Source: Paraburkholderia sprentiae WSM5005 (GTDB lineage Bacteria; Pseudomonadota; Gammaproteobacteria; Burkholderiales; Burkholderiaceae). Taken from it: DNA of 64,000 bases. Positions 10,090 through 18,990 of this stretch are shown in pieces (position 1 is the stretch's first letter; each line of letters starts with the position of its first letter). The translations under genes were made by a program, and so were the position numbers. The DNA is taken from assembly GCF_001865575.2 (NCBI RefSeq), contig NZ_CP017561.2, forward strand, positions 3,480,001 through 3,544,000. Direction: 5' to 3'. Under the pieces are notes generated by a model, which had not been told where the DNA came from, made no database searches, and saw only the letters and a list, made by a program, of their open reading frames with translations.

Positions 10090-10950
10090 TTATTTGGCCT
10101 TGACGCGGCGCACGTGCTCTTCGAGCTCGGCGAACGACGGACGCTCGGTCGAGAAGAGCACCTTGCGGCCGAACTCGACCGCGATCGCCGGCGCATAGCC
10201 GTTCAGGCTCGCGAGGATCGTCACCTTGATGCACTGGAACATCTTGGTCGACTCGGTCACGCGCTGCTCGGCGACGCTCGCGAGCGGTCCGATCAGCCCG
10301 TACGAAAGCAGAATGCCCAGGAAGGTGCCGACCAGCGCCTGCGCGATCATTTCACCGAGCACCGCGGGCGGCTTGTCGGCCGAGGCCATCGTGTGCACGA
10401 CGCCCATCACCGCGGCGACGATACCGAACGCCGGCATCGCGTCGCCGACCTTGTTGAGCGCGTGCGCGGGTGCCTCGCCTTCCTGGTGGTGCGTCTCGAT
10501 CTCCTCGTCCATCAGGCTTTCGATCTCGAACGCGTTCATGTTGCCGCCGACCATCAGCCGCAGGTAGTCGGTCAGGAATTCGATGATGTGCTTGTCGGCG
10601 AGAATCTTCGGGTACTGCGTGAAGATCGGGCTCTTCGACGGATCGTCGATGTCGGCTTCGAGCGTCAGCGTGCCTTCCTTGCGCGCTTTCGCGAGCAGCA
10701 CGTACAGGAGCCCCATCAACTCCATGTAGACGTCCTTGTTGTACTTCGCGCCCTTGAACAGGGTCGGGATGACGCGCAGTGTCGCCTTGATCGTCTTCAT
10801 CCCGTTACCGAGAATGAACGCGCCGAGTCCGGCACCGACGATCATCAGCACTTCAACGGGTTGCAGCAGCGCGCCGAGATGGCCGCCTTCCAGCGCGTAA
10901 CCGCCGAAAACGGACAACAGCGTCACGAGTGTTCCCACGAAAATCAGCAC
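10090..10950 (-). CDS. motA: Flagellar motor stator protein MotA
   Basis: 286 residues with four TM segments: the first two at the N-terminus (about 1-20 and 30-50), the second pair at about 165-220 (around AFGIVAAVMGVV). The large cytoplasmic loop between them carries the charged residues that contact FliG. The start codon is GTG at 10950, with GAGGG about 8 nt upstream. A sigma-28-type promoter lies 46 nt upstream, so motAB probably belongs to the late flagellar class. Confidence 0.97.
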   Translation of the reverse strand: MLIFVGTLVTLLSVFGGYALEGGHLGALLQPVEVLMIVGAGLGAFILGNGMKTIKATLRVIPTLFKGAKYNKDVYMELMGLLYVLLAKARKEGTLTLEADIDDPSKSPIFTQYPKILADKHIIEFLTDYLRLMVGGNMNAFEIESLMDEEIETHHQEGEAPAHALNKVGDAMPAFGIVAAVMGVVHTMASADKPPAVLGEMIAQALVGTFLGILLSYGLIGPLASVAEQRVTESTKMFQCIKVTILASLNGYAPAIAVEFGRKVLFSTERPSFAELEEHVRRVKAK

Positions 10951-10995
10951 TGCCGAGCCCTCACAAAAAAGCGACGGTCACCGTCGTTAGTCAGG

Positions 10996-11022
10996 TTTAC
11001 GGCACCGAAGCGGAAAACTTTG
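10996..11022 (-). promoter_or_regulatory. Candidate sigma-28 (FliA) promoter of motA
   Basis: On the minus strand, a CAAAG -35 element (11022-11018) is separated by 14 nt from GCCGTAAA (11003-10996). This resembles the FliA consensus (TAAA/TCAAG, about 15 nt, GCCGATAA) and has the same layout as the candidate promoter upstream of fliC. The motA start is 46 nt downstream. Confidence 0.6.
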
Positions 11023-11086
11023 GGGAAAAAGGCGGTGCGCGATTCCGGTGTAAACCAGAGGCTTGCGCCGCCTCGACGTGTGCCGC

Positions 11087-11737
11087 TCAGAGTTCGGCGG
11101 TGGCGGGAGTGTCGAGCGTGGAGGCGGTGCAGCGGGCCTCGCGAGCCTGTGCGTCGGCCATGTGCGGCGCCGGGAGCGGGATGGCGGCAGCGGATAGTTG
11201 CCGCTCCGGCCGCGTTTGTGCCGCCTTCTTTGTCTTGCCGGCGCGCGACGGCGGCTGGCACAGCCCGCAAATGAAGGCGTGCTGGGGATCGTGCGCGTGC
11301 GCGACGAAGTGGCCGCCGCAGCGGCGGCACGCGCTCATCTGCAGCATGCCCGAGTCGAAGAAGCGCACCAGCGTCCACGCGCGCGTGAGACTGAGCACCG
11401 GCTCGTCGTCGTGCAACTGCACGTGCTCCCGATACAGGCGGTAGCTCTTCACGATCGATTCGATCGCGCGGCAGCCGCCGTGACAGGCCATGAAACGGTA
11501 GATGTTGTAGAACAGCGACGAATGAAAGTTTGGCTGCCAGGTCATGAACCAGTCGGTCGAAAACGGCAGCATGCCCTTGGGCGGCGACACCGCTTTCAGT
11601 TCCTTGTACAGCTTGATGAGCCGGTCGCGCGACAGACTGGTTTCCGCCTCCAGCAATTGCAGACGCGCGCCCAGTTCGATCAGCTCGATCGCGAGGGTGA
11701 TTTCCCGGACTTCGAGTACGACGCTCTTGCTGGCCAT
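11087..11737 (-). CDS. flhC: Flagellar transcriptional activator FlhC
   Basis: 216 residues. With FlhD it forms the FlhD4C2 complex that switches on flagellar class II genes. The Zn-binding cysteines C137, C140, C157 and C160 (CRRC ... CGLC) are intact. The C-terminal about 50 residues are an Arg/Ala/Pro-rich tail beyond the conserved core. The start at 11737 shares one base with the flhD stop (TGATG), so the pair is translationally coupled. The reading frame is open further upstream, but that part overlaps flhD and looks non-coding. Confidence 0.97.
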   Translation of the reverse strand: MASKSVVLEVREITLAIELIELGARLQLLEAETSLSRDRLIKLYKELKAVSPPKGMLPFSTDWFMTWQPNFHSSLFYNIYRFMACHGGCRAIESIVKSYRLYREHVQLHDDEPVLSLTRAWTLVRFFDSGMLQMSACRRCGGHFVAHAHDPQHAFICGLCQPPSRAGKTKKAAQTRPERQLSAAAIPLPAPHMADAQAREARCTASTLDTPATAEL

Positions 11738-12057
11738 CAGCCGAGTTGCTCGACCGGCTGGCTCGCCATCAGGATCGCGGAATGAGCCTGCGCGATCGCG
11801 CTCGCCTTGTCCTTGTCCGCGAGCGCGGACAGCACCGTGTGATCGTCGAAGCGGAAGCGGCACAGCATCTGGTTGGACGCCGCGAGCTTGACGGTCTGCG
11901 CCAACGACAGATTGGCGAGCACGTCGGCCAGCTGGTCCGAAATACCCATGCGGAACATGCCCATCGGCTTGTCTTCGCGCAGCAGACGCTGGGCGAGCAG
12001 CAGATAAGACAGATTGACTTCTCTGATCTCATTGAGCATATGGCTAGTCGTGCTCAT
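11737..12057 (-). CDS. flhD: Flagellar transcriptional activator FlhD
   Basis: 106 residues, the all-helical partner of FlhC and master regulator of motility. The N-terminal region [18 protein letters not shown] is characteristic. The start at 12057 is preceded by a strong ribosome site (GGGGGAAA). A start further upstream (12231) is unlikely, because that extension is Arg-rich and not FlhD-like. Confidence 0.97.
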   Translation of the reverse strand: MSTTSHMLNEIREVNLSYLLLAQRLLREDKPMGMFRMGISDQLADVLANLSLAQTVKLAASNQMLCRFRFDDHTVLSALADKDKASAIAQAHSAILMASQPVEQLG

Positions 12058-12777
12058 GATTTCCCCCGTACGTATGCCCGGCTGGTCAGGCCGATTTTTT
12101 GCGAAAACGTTTGCTCGAGCGCGCGCGATGAATCCGCGCGAATCGGCTCGTCTCTGGTCTTGCAAGCATTGTCTCGGAAGGGCACGCTGCCGAAAATCGG
12201 ACAGACACCCCAGCGGGATGACGGATTTCATCCGTCATTTGTGTAGGCGTTTTTCCTACAACGCTGGCTGCGGCGTGCGGCCGACGGTGAGTTATCAGAA
12301 CTTCACCGCCGCACCGTGAAAGAGGAAAAACAATTATAAGACCTTTCCACTCGTCTGCAATCTAGCTCGTGGGGACGCTGAGCCGGCCCATGCGAACGTC
12401 GTGGCCCGCCGCTTGCTACGGTGCATTCCGCCCTCGAGCGTTGAGTTAACTCGTTGAATCGGCGCTTCCCGTGCTGCAGGGCCTGCGATTGGCACTCGGC
12501 TCGGCTGTAACGGCCGATGTTTCGCGCTGTAACAACATTAAGCGTTTGAAAAATAACTCGAATTACCGCGGTCGATCTCGATAATGGAGGCTAAGGGATT
12601 ACCCGATACCGATCTCGGCACACCCTCGGGCGGGGCCAGCCGCGCTCAATCTTCCGTTGGGCATTCGTACATTGCGTCATCCCGCCGTCGTCCGAAGCCC
12701 CCGGTGAGTATCAAAAATCTGCATGGGATCGGGGTCAGCGCAACAGCGCTAATTCCGATCTACACAGGAGAAAACGC
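12058..12777. other. Divergent control region between flhD and the glycosyltransferase gene
   Basis: 720 bp without a convincing gene. It holds the flhDC promoter candidate (12333-12360) and, in the presumed flhDC leader, an 8-bp perfect hairpin (12219-12237) and a second hairpin (TGTAGG/CCTACA, 12242-12260). Further up lie a 10-bp palindrome GAGTTAACTC (12443-12452) and a direct repeat GCTGTAAC at 12504-12511 and 12526-12533, 22 bp apart. On the other side, a two-part hairpin (12727-12760) sits just before the ribosome site of the glycosyltransferase gene. Confidence 0.6.
12333..12360 (-). promoter_or_regulatory. Candidate sigma-70 promoter of flhDC
   Basis: On the minus strand, TTGCAG (12360-12355), a 16-nt spacer, then a perfect TATAAT (12338-12333). 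Transcription would begin near 12326 and give an untranslated leader of about 270 nt before flhD. A long leader is also known for enterobacterial flhDC, where it is a site of post-transcriptional control; its role here is inference. Confidence 0.55.
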
Positions 12778-13842
12778 ATGCGAATCGCACAAATCGCGCC
12801 GCTCTACGAAGCTGTCCCACCGAAACTCTATGGCGGCACCGAACGTGTCGTATCGTATCTGACCGAAGCGCTGGTCGACCTCGGCCATGACGTCACGCTG
12901 TTCGCGAGCGGCGATTCGGTCACGTCCGCCAATCTCGAGGCGTGCTGGCCGCGCGCGCTGCGCCTCGATCCGACGATTCGCGATGCGTTGGCGCCGCACG
13001 TGCTGATGATGGAAAAGGTCCGCAAGGTCGCGCACGAGTTCGACGTGCTGCACTTCCATCTCGACTACATGCCGTTCCCCCTGTTCACGACGATGGACAC
13101 GCCGTTCGTGACCACGCTCCACGGCCGTCTCGATCTGCCGGAATTGCAGCCGGTGTTCGGCGCGTTCTCGCATGTGCCGGTCGTGTCGATTTCGGACTCC
13201 CAGCGTCTGCCGTTGCAGCAGGCCAACTGGCTCAGCACGGTTTACCACGGCCTGCCGGACCAGTTGCTGACGCCGCAGCCGCACAAGAAGCCCGAATACC
13301 TCGCGTTCCTCGGCCGCATCTGCCCGGAAAAGCGCGTCGATACAGCCATCAAGATCGCCGCGCAAAGCGGTCTGCCGCTGAAGATCGCCGCCAAGGTGGA
13401 CAAGGTCGACATGGAGTATTTCAAGCGCGAGATCGAGCCGCTGCTGTCGATGGCGCATGTCGAATTCGTCGGTGAGATCAACGAGGCGCAGAAACCCGAG
13501 TTTCTGTCGGGCGCCAAGGCACTGCTGTTCCCGATCGACTGGTCCGAGCCGTTCGGCCTCGTGATGATCGAGTCGATGGCTTGCGGCACGCCGGTTATCG
13601 CGTTCAACCGTGGCTCGGTGCCGGAGGTGATCGACCACGGCGTGACCGGCTATATCGTCGAGGACGTGCAAGGCGCGGTAGCGGCTTTGCAGCGTCTGGA
13701 CGAGCTGTCGCGCACTGAGATTCGCGCCCAGTTCGAACGGCGCTTCAGTTCGAAAACGATGGCGCAGAACTATATCGACGGCTATTCGGCGTTGATCGAA
13801 ACGTCGCGGCGCCCGGTATTGCGTCAGGTCGCGGTCGGCTAG
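12778..13842 (+). CDS. Glycosyltransferase family 4 (GT-B fold)
   Basis: 354 residues, retaining GT-B glycosyltransferase. The N-terminal acceptor domain has an early glycine motif (YGGTERVVSYL). The C-terminal donor domain has FLGRICPEKRVDTAI (about 180) and the GT4 signature around SEPFGLVMIESMACGTPVIA (about 258). The start has an AGGAG site 8 nt upstream. The gene is divergent from flhDC and ends at a bidirectional terminator. The sugar and acceptor are unknown. No membrane segment is seen, so it is probably cytoplasmic. A role in surface polysaccharide or in a trehalose-like pathway is possible but not shown. Confidence 0.85.
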   Translation: MRIAQIAPLYEAVPPKLYGGTERVVSYLTEALVDLGHDVTLFASGDSVTSANLEACWPRALRLDPTIRDALAPHVLMMEKVRKVAHEFDVLHFHLDYMPFPLFTTMDTPFVTTLHGRLDLPELQPVFGAFSHVPVVSISDSQRLPLQQANWLSTVYHGLPDQLLTPQPHKKPEYLAFLGRICPEKRVDTAIKIAAQSGLPLKIAAKVDKVDMEYFKREIEPLLSMAHVEFVGEINEAQKPEFLSGAKALLFPIDWSEPFGLVMIESMACGTPVIAFNRGSVPEVIDHGVTGYIVEDVQGAVAALQRLDELSRTEIRAQFERRFSSKTMAQNYIDGYSALIETSRRPVLRQVAVG

Positions 13843-13853
13843 GCACGCTTCGA

Positions 13854-13882
13854 AACGGCCGGCGCTTTTGCGGCCGGCCGTT
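13854..13882 (+). terminator. Hairpin after the glycosyltransferase gene
   Basis: Perfect 10-bp GC-rich inverted repeat (AACGGCCGGC/GCCGGCCGTT) with a 9-nt loop, 12 nt after the stop codon. No long T-run follows. Confidence 0.55.
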
Positions 13883-14000
13883 GTCGGTGCGCTTTGAAGC
13901 CGCGCGGTGAACCGTGGCTTATGACGTCCAATAGCGGACCAATCCGACATCGCAATCGTTTGCTTGAGCGGAAAACGAAGTTTTCGCGCTGCCGGAACCG

Positions 14001-14030
14001 AAAAAGCCGTCCTGTATGGGCGGCTTTTTT
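14001..14030. terminator. Bidirectional rho-independent terminator
   Basis: A-run, stem GCCGTCC/GGGCGGC (one G-U pair), loop TGTAT, then T-run. The A/T flanks make it work in both directions. It lies between the convergent glycosyltransferase and H-NS genes. Confidence 0.85.
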
Positions 14031-14139
14031 AATACAGCGATGGTTGCGCTTCCACGTCGGATTAGCGCACGACGAATAAGCGAAGCCGCAAAAATCCTTC
14101 AGCGCGCTTTCGCCCCTCCTGCATCAGCTCGCGCGGACC

Positions 14140-14442
14140 TCAGCTCGAGCCAATCAGGAAGCGTTCGCGGTTCTTGCCGACGATCCATTTTGGCGGCTTT
14201 CCGCGCCCGCTCCAGGTATTGCCCGACTTCGGATCCTGATATTTCGCCGGCAGCGGCGTCTTTTTGGGCGGGCGGCCGCGCTTGGCGGCGACCGCGAAGC
14301 CGAGATCCTGCGCGGTCAGACCGTATTCGGCGATCTTTTGGCGGATGTCGGCGACGACATTGTCGATTTCCGTCCGTCGCGCTTCTTCCGCCTGTGCCTG
14401 CAGTTTGGCAATCTGCGCCTTCAGGTCTGCATATTGAGACAT
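14140..14442 (-). CDS. H-NS family nucleoid-associated protein
   Basis: 100 residues. The N-terminal coiled-coil oligomerisation half is about 1-45. A basic hinge with KRGRPPKK (54-61) has an AT-hook-like look. The C-terminal DNA-binding motif TWSGRGKPPKW (76-86) is the H-NS signature. It is the short beta-proteobacterial form of this family, of which several copies per genome are common. It likely binds AT-rich DNA; its own upstream region (14443-14726) is notably AT-rich. Confidence 0.93.
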   Translation of the reverse strand: MSQYADLKAQIAKLQAQAEEARRTEIDNVVADIRQKIAEYGLTAQDLGFAVAAKRGRPPKKTPLPAKYQDPKSGNTWSGRGKPPKWIVGKNRERFLIGSS

Positions 14443-14619
14443 TCGGTTCTCCCTCTCTAGAACTCATTCGACCGCAGACTAGCTGCAATTGTAAAAAACC
14501 GCAATGGCCACTAATACGGGCTTCGCGAATTTTCCTCCGATAATTATTAAAGCGCGCGAATTGTAAACCCGGCGCTTTATCTCACAATAGTTTATAAATT
14601 TCGTCCGAATTGACAATCC

Positions 14620-14648
14620 TTGACACTTGATTTGGCGCTACCTACCTA
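14620..14648 (+). promoter_or_regulatory. Possible promoter of aqpZ in an AT-rich divergent region
   Basis: A perfect TTGACA (14620-14625) with a 17-nt spacer to a weak TACCTA (14643-14648). The surrounding region between the H-NS gene and aqpZ is AT-rich compared with the rest of the window, a typical setting for H-NS binding. The -10 is poor, so confidence is low. Confidence 0.35.
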
Positions 14649-14726
14649 GAATTGCGCGTTCAAGGTATGCACTCGTCGTTTTTTCGATGCGTGCTTCTGA
14701 AGCCCATTCTTTTTAGGATTCCAAAC

Positions 14727-15467
14727 ATGCAGTTGTCAAAGCGCCTCGTGGCCGAACTGTTCGGCACCTTCTGGCTCGTGCTCGGGGGCTGCGGCAGCGC
14801 GGTCCTCGCCGCCAACTTCGCCGGGCCGGTTCACGGTCTGGGCATCGGCTTCGTCGGCGTGTCGCTGGCCTTCGGTCTGACCGTGCTGACGATGGCTTTT
14901 GCGATCGGCCACATTTCCGGCTGCCACCTGAATCCGGCGGTGAGCGTCGGCCTGACCGTCGCCGGCCGATTTCCGGTGCGCGATCTGCTGCCGTACATCG
15001 TCGCGCAGGTGATCGGCGCGGTGCTCGGCGCGTTCGTGCTGTCGCTGATCGCGTCGGGCAAGCCCGGCTTCGACCTGGTCGCGAGCGGCTTCGCGACGAA
15101 CGGTTACGGCGAGCAATCGCCGGGTCACTACTCGCTGGCCGCGGCCTTCATTTGCGAAGTGGTGATGACCGGCTTCTTCCTGTTCGTGATTCTCGGCGCG
15201 ACCGACCGGCGCGCGCCGGCCGGTTTCGCGCCGATCGCGATCGGCCTGTGCTTGACGCTGATCCACCTGATTTCGATTCCTGTCACCAACACGTCGGTCA
15301 ATCCGGCGCGCTCGACGGGCCCGGCGCTATTCGTAGGCGGCGCGGCGATCGATCAACTGTGGCTGTTCTGGGCTGCGCCGATCATCGGTGCGGTGATCGC
15401 GGGTGTCGTCTATCCGCTGATCGCCGAGGATCGTAGCAGCGAGGCGCAGACGGTGGCGCTCGACTGA
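14727..15467 (+). CDS. aqpZ: Aquaporin Z (water channel)
   Basis: 246 residues, six TM helices and two half-helices with NPA motifs at 69-71 and 192-194. The aromatic/Arg filter residues H180, T189 and R195 match E. coli AqpZ H174, T183 and R189, which argues for a water-selective channel rather than a glycerol facilitator. The start at 14727 is preceded by AGGA. The frame is open 25 codons further up, but that part is not aquaporin-like. A hairpin after the gene (15515-15536) may end transcription. Confidence 0.96.
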   Translation: MQLSKRLVAELFGTFWLVLGGCGSAVLAANFAGPVHGLGIGFVGVSLAFGLTVLTMAFAIGHISGCHLNPAVSVGLTVAGRFPVRDLLPYIVAQVIGAVLGAFVLSLIASGKPGFDLVASGFATNGYGEQSPGHYSLAAAFICEVVMTGFFLFVILGATDRRAPAGFAPIAIGLCLTLIHLISIPVTNTSVNPARSTGPALFVGGAAIDQLWLFWAAPIIGAVIAGVVYPLIAEDRSSEAQTVALD

Positions 15468-15514
15468 CGGCCAGTTCGGCGCGTCGGCCGCCCGATCGTC
15501 ACCTCGTTAGCATC

Positions 15515-15536
15515 AATGGGCGCCCCGGCGCCCATT
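15515..15536 (+). terminator. Hairpin downstream of aqpZ
   Basis: Perfect 9-bp stem (AATGGGCGC/GCGCCCATT) with a CCCG tetraloop, followed only by an AT-rich stretch. A likely weak terminator. Confidence 0.5.
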
Positions 15537-15639
15537 ATTCATTGCGACCGCCGATGCGATGGGCAGCCGCGGCGGCCGCGCGCAGAGGGGCACCGCTGCT
15601 AGAATCGGGCGACTTCCCAGCCTCGCACAGGTGCTTTCG

Positions 15640-16407
15640 ATGAAGCGTTTCCGCGGATTGCTGCATGGCGTCGCGCTGTCGCTCGGCGGCTTGTGCGCGA
15701 GCACGCTGGCGTTGCCGGTGTTGTACGCGGCGCCGAACACGACCACTGTCGCTGCGACCGCGGTCCCCGCGACGGCAACGGCGAGCGGCAATATTGAAAC
15801 CCTGGTATTCGTTCGACACGGCGAGAAGCCCGCACAAGGCTACGGCCAGCTCGACTGCCCGGGCCTCAACCGTGCGCTCGCGTTGCCGGCCGTGATCGCC
15901 GCCAAATTCGGCAAACCCGATGCGATCTACGCGCCGGACCCCGGTCAGCAAAAAGACGACGGCGGTCGACCATACTATTATGTGCGCCCCCTCGCGACGA
16001 TCGAGCCGACTGCGATTCAATTCCAGATGCCGGTGCAAACGCCGTACGGCTTTGCGCAGATCGATCAGCTCGCCAACACGCTCGTCGACCCCGCCAATCG
16101 CGGCAAACTGATCGTCATTGCGTGGGAGCACAGGCTGATCGAGAAGCTATTGCGGGGGATGTTGAGCGCGCATGGCGGCCGTGCGGCCGACGTGCCGAAA
16201 TGGCACAGCGACGACTTCGACAGCATCTACATCGTGCGACTCGACTGGCAGAACGGCACGCCGCGCGCGAGCTTCAAACACGATCACGAGGGGCTCGACG
16301 GCCGGGCGGCCGACTGCCCTTGCGCCGCGTTGCCGGCAGTATCGGCATCTTCCGCGGGGGCGGCCTGTTCCGCGACTGCGGACGCTTCGGCGCATGCGGC
16401 GGATTAA
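15640..16407 (+). CDS. Exported histidine-phosphatase superfamily protein
   Basis: 255 residues. An N-terminal signal peptide (about 1-31, ending LPVLYAA) is followed by a histidine phosphatase core. The RHGE motif is at R59-H60-G61-E62 and the later catalytic-type histidine is in IVIAWEHRL. The C-terminus is Ala/Ser-rich. It is probably periplasmic and acts on a phosphoester of unknown identity. The frame is open upstream to 15559, but the signal peptide fits a start at 15640. It is a single gene with no operon partner. Confidence 0.8.
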   Translation: MKRFRGLLHGVALSLGGLCASTLALPVLYAAPNTTTVAATAVPATATASGNIETLVFVRHGEKPAQGYGQLDCPGLNRALALPAVIAAKFGKPDAIYAPDPGQQKDDGGRPYYYVRPLATIEPTAIQFQMPVQTPYGFAQIDQLANTLVDPANRGKLIVIAWEHRLIEKLLRGMLSAHGGRAADVPKWHSDDFDSIYIVRLDWQNGTPRASFKHDHEGLDGRAADCPCAALPAVSASSAGAACSATADASAHAAD

Positions 16408-16695
16408 TCGAGTCATACAGATGTAAGCCGCGATTACGCGCGCGGGCGAGTCAAGCGGCAAGCGTGCGCGACGAGCCGCCTGCCGGCTTCGGTTGACCGG
16501 CCGCAAAGCCCCGGTGCGGCGGGACCGCAAGCGAGACAAGGTGGCCGCGCGCAACGTCCGCGCAATCTTTCCTCTCGCCTTCGATGACTTCGACGATGCT
16601 TGCAGTCCGTAACATCTGGTCGCAGTCCAGCCGGCCGCGAGCGCATACATTGGTCCTGTGCGACATACCTACGTCGCTTCACAGGAGAGACCAAC

Positions 16696-16989
16696 ATGAA
16701 ACGCATCGTCACTCACTTGCTGGTTGCTGCCGGACTTGCGGCGGGCGCATGCGGTGTCGCGCAGGCGCATACGGATCTGAGCGTGGGCCTATCGCTCGGC
16801 GCCCCGGTTTATGCCGCGCCCTCGCGCGTCTATGCGGCGCCGGAGCCGGTGTATTACGGCGGCTGGGATCATCGTTACGAGCGCCGCGACTACTACCGCG
16901 ACTATCGCCACGATGACCGCGGCTGGGGTCACGACAACCGTCGCTGGGGCCGTGACGATCGCGGCGAGCATCGCGGCTGGCGGGATTGA
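16696..16989 (+). CDS. Small exported protein rich in Tyr, Arg, Asp and His
   Basis: 97 residues. A clear signal peptide (about 1-24, cleaved after VAQA) is followed by a Pro/Ala/Tyr segment and a low-complexity tail of repeated Arg, Asp, Tyr, His, Gly and Trp. Similar small periplasmic proteins are common in Burkholderiaceae and have no established function. AGGAGA lies 8 nt upstream of the start. A perfect stem (17034-17069) follows the gene. Confidence 0.8.
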   Translation: MKRIVTHLLVAAGLAAGACGVAQAHTDLSVGLSLGAPVYAAPSRVYAAPEPVYYGGWDHRYERRDYYRDYRHDDRGWGHDNRRWGRDDRGEHRGWRD

Positions 16990-17033
16990 CGAGCGCCAAT
17001 GGAGTGCACGCCCCGGCTTGGGCGAGCAACCTC

Positions 17034-17072
17034 AGCGGCCCGCGTCCGCGTGAGTGGATGCGGGCCGCTTTC
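17034..17072. terminator. Hairpin between two convergent genes
   Basis: Perfect 10-bp inverted repeat AGCGGCCCGC/GCGGGCCGCT with a 16-nt loop, followed by TTTC on the plus strand. It sits between the small exported protein and the HAD phosphatase gene. Confidence 0.6.
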
Positions 17073-17090
17073 AATCGCAGTGACTATGAT

Positions 17091-17912
17091 TCAGCACGCC
17101 AGTTCGTCGTTCAGCGCGAACAGTTTGCGCAGATGATGCGCAACGCCCGCTTCGAAATTGTTGCCGATGCGCGGAACATGCGGCAGACGCGTGATCAGAT
17201 CGGGATTGGCGTTGTTCATCATGAATGGATGGCCGGCCGTCTCGAGCAAATCGATATCGTTCATGTTGTCGCCGAACGCAACGCAGTGTGACGCATCCAC
17301 ACCCAGGCGCTCGAGCACGATCTGCAGGGCGCGCCCCTTCGACACATTCGCGGTCATCACTTCCAGGCAATCCGGCAACGAATACGTCACGTACAGTCGC
17401 TCGCCGAATTCGCGTTCCAGATTGGCGGCGACCTGCGCGAGATCGGCGGGATCGCCGATATACAGCGCCTTGGCAATGTCGACGCCGTCGTGCTTCGGCA
17501 GATCGGTCACTTCGTAGGTGAAGCCGGAGTCCTGGTGGAACGCCAGCAGATGAGGCGCATCGCGGTCGATCAGCCACGCTTCATCGGCAAACAGATTGAC
17601 GATCACTCGACCATGCGCGCCGGCAATGTCGGGCTGCACGAGACGCTGAACGATCGCTGGCGGCAGGTCGTCGGCGTGGATCACCGTGTTGTCGGGCGCG
17701 TGAATGCGCGCGCCGTTCGATGTAATCAGATAGGGATTGATGCCGAGCAGATCGCGGATGCCCGCCACGTCACAGTAATGCCGCCCCGTGGCGATCACGA
17801 ACTGCAGCCCGTGGCTTTCGAGCTTGCGCACCGTGGCGACCGTGAACGGGTCCACCTGGTGATCGGCGTTGAGCAGTGTGCCATCGAGATCGGTGGCGAT
17901 GACTTTATACAT
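17091..17912 (-). CDS. HAD-superfamily (Cof-type) hydrolase
   Basis: 273 residues. HAD motif I DLDGT carries nucleophile D8 and D10. Motif II is TSNG, a conserved Lys is in VSKGRAL, and motif IV is GDNMNDIDLL. The cap domain between motifs II and III is of the Cof/YidA type. These cytoplasmic enzymes dephosphorylate sugar phosphates or small phosphorylated cofactors; the substrate cannot be told here. It follows the sugar-kinase-like gene by about 56 nt on the same strand, so the two may be co-transcribed. Confidence 0.92.
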   Translation of the reverse strand: MYKVIATDLDGTLLNADHQVDPFTVATVRKLESHGLQFVIATGRHYCDVAGIRDLLGINPYLITSNGARIHAPDNTVIHADDLPPAIVQRLVQPDIAGAHGRVIVNLFADEAWLIDRDAPHLLAFHQDSGFTYEVTDLPKHDGVDIAKALYIGDPADLAQVAANLEREFGERLYVTYSLPDCLEVMTANVSKGRALQIVLERLGVDASHCVAFGDNMNDIDLLETAGHPFMMNNANPDLITRLPHVPRIGNNFEAGVAHHLRKLFALNDELAC

Positions 17913-17968
17913 AGTGAGTCCGGCGGCTGAGCCGTCGAGGCAGCGTCAAAGCGGACATTTTACAGGGC

Positions 17969-18850
17969 TCATCCAGCCAGCCGCCCCGCCTCGCGCCGCG
18001 CCAGCTGCAAGCCACCATGCGCCGAATCCGCCCGCGGCTCGCGCAGACGCGCCTGATACGCGTTCGGCACGTACTCGCGTAACGGCGTACCGAGGCCTCC
18101 GCACAACGCGACCGGCAGCATGCCCGTGGCGTCCAGCGCGGCGATCATCTTGCCGATTTCGATGCCGGCCTCGCCGAGCAGCCGCGCCGCGAACGGATGC
18201 GCGCGATGCTCGATAGCGATCGGCGCGAGCCGCGCATAGGCGGTCTGATTGGCCGCACACAGCCACACGACGAGACTGTCGCGATCCCGCGCGCCGGTAT
18301 GCGCGAGCAGCGCATGCACCAGATCGTCGTCGGGCACCCGGCCGTCGAGCGCTTGTTGCGCATGTACGATCAGCCGAAGGCCGAGCCACGCGCCGCTCGC
18401 TTCGTCGGCTGATGGAAAGCCGTAGCCGCTGGCCATGCGGAATTCGCCGTCGCTCGCGAGCGAGGCCGCGACGCTGCCGGTGCCGAGGGCGACGATCACG
18501 CCGGGCGCGCCGTCGTGCGCGCCGAGCAAGGTCGTGTAGGCGTCGGTTTCGACGGCCAATCCGGCTAACCGCGGCGCCTGCGCGTGAAACTCGGCGAGCC
18601 AGTCGCGGTTGTTGACGCCCGCGAGTCCGCAACCGAGCACGCAGCGCGGCCAGTCCAGCGCGACTCCGGCTCGCTCGAACGCTTCGCCGCAGGCGGCCTG
18701 AATGGACTGCCATGCGTGTGGGATACCGAGCCCAAGGCCCGATGGGCCGCTTGTCGCCTGCGCCAGTTCGCGGCCCCGCGCATCGCCGAGTACCACGCGC
18801 GTGCCGGTGCCGCCGCCGTCGACGCCAATCAGAAAGAAGTCGTGGTTCAT
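17969..18850 (-). CDS. BadF/BcrA-type ATPase, glucosamine/N-acetylglucosamine kinase-like
   Basis: 293 residues in the actin/hexokinase-like fold. Phosphate 1 motif GVDGGGTGTRVVLGD is at the N-terminus, VALGTGSVAAS is near the centre, and the adenosine motif CGGLGTPL is near 255. This set is typical of bacterial glucosamine or N-acetylglucosamine kinases of the BadF/BadG family. The nearby HAD phosphatase supports an amino-sugar or sugar-phosphate role, but that is inference. Confidence 0.85.
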   Translation of the reverse strand: MNHDFFLIGVDGGGTGTRVVLGDARGRELAQATSGPSGLGLGIPHAWQSIQAACGEAFERAGVALDWPRCVLGCGLAGVNNRDWLAEFHAQAPRLAGLAVETDAYTTLLGAHDGAPGVIVALGTGSVAASLASDGEFRMASGYGFPSADEASGAWLGLRLIVHAQQALDGRVPDDDLVHALLAHTGARDRDSLVVWLCAANQTAYARLAPIAIEHRAHPFAARLLGEAGIEIGKMIAALDATGMLPVALCGGLGTPLREYVPNAYQARLREPRADSAHGGLQLARREAGRLAG

Positions 18851-18990
18851 CGAATCGAATCCGTTCCGTGGGTGAATAACGCGTAGCGTGGCAGGTCAGT
18901 TTGAATCGTGCAATTAGCCGAATGGCCAGCTTGCGGCGCGCACCGCTTCCGCTATGCTGGCGAACGACATGGCCACGCGGGAGCGCGACA

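Noticed and set aside
9025..11274. A 749-codon plus-strand open frame across motB and motA
   Set aside because: Antisense to motAB, composition typical of a shadow.
12584..12862. 92-codon open frame before the glycosyltransferase
   Set aside because: Overlaps the ribosome site and start of the real gene; no similarity to a known product.
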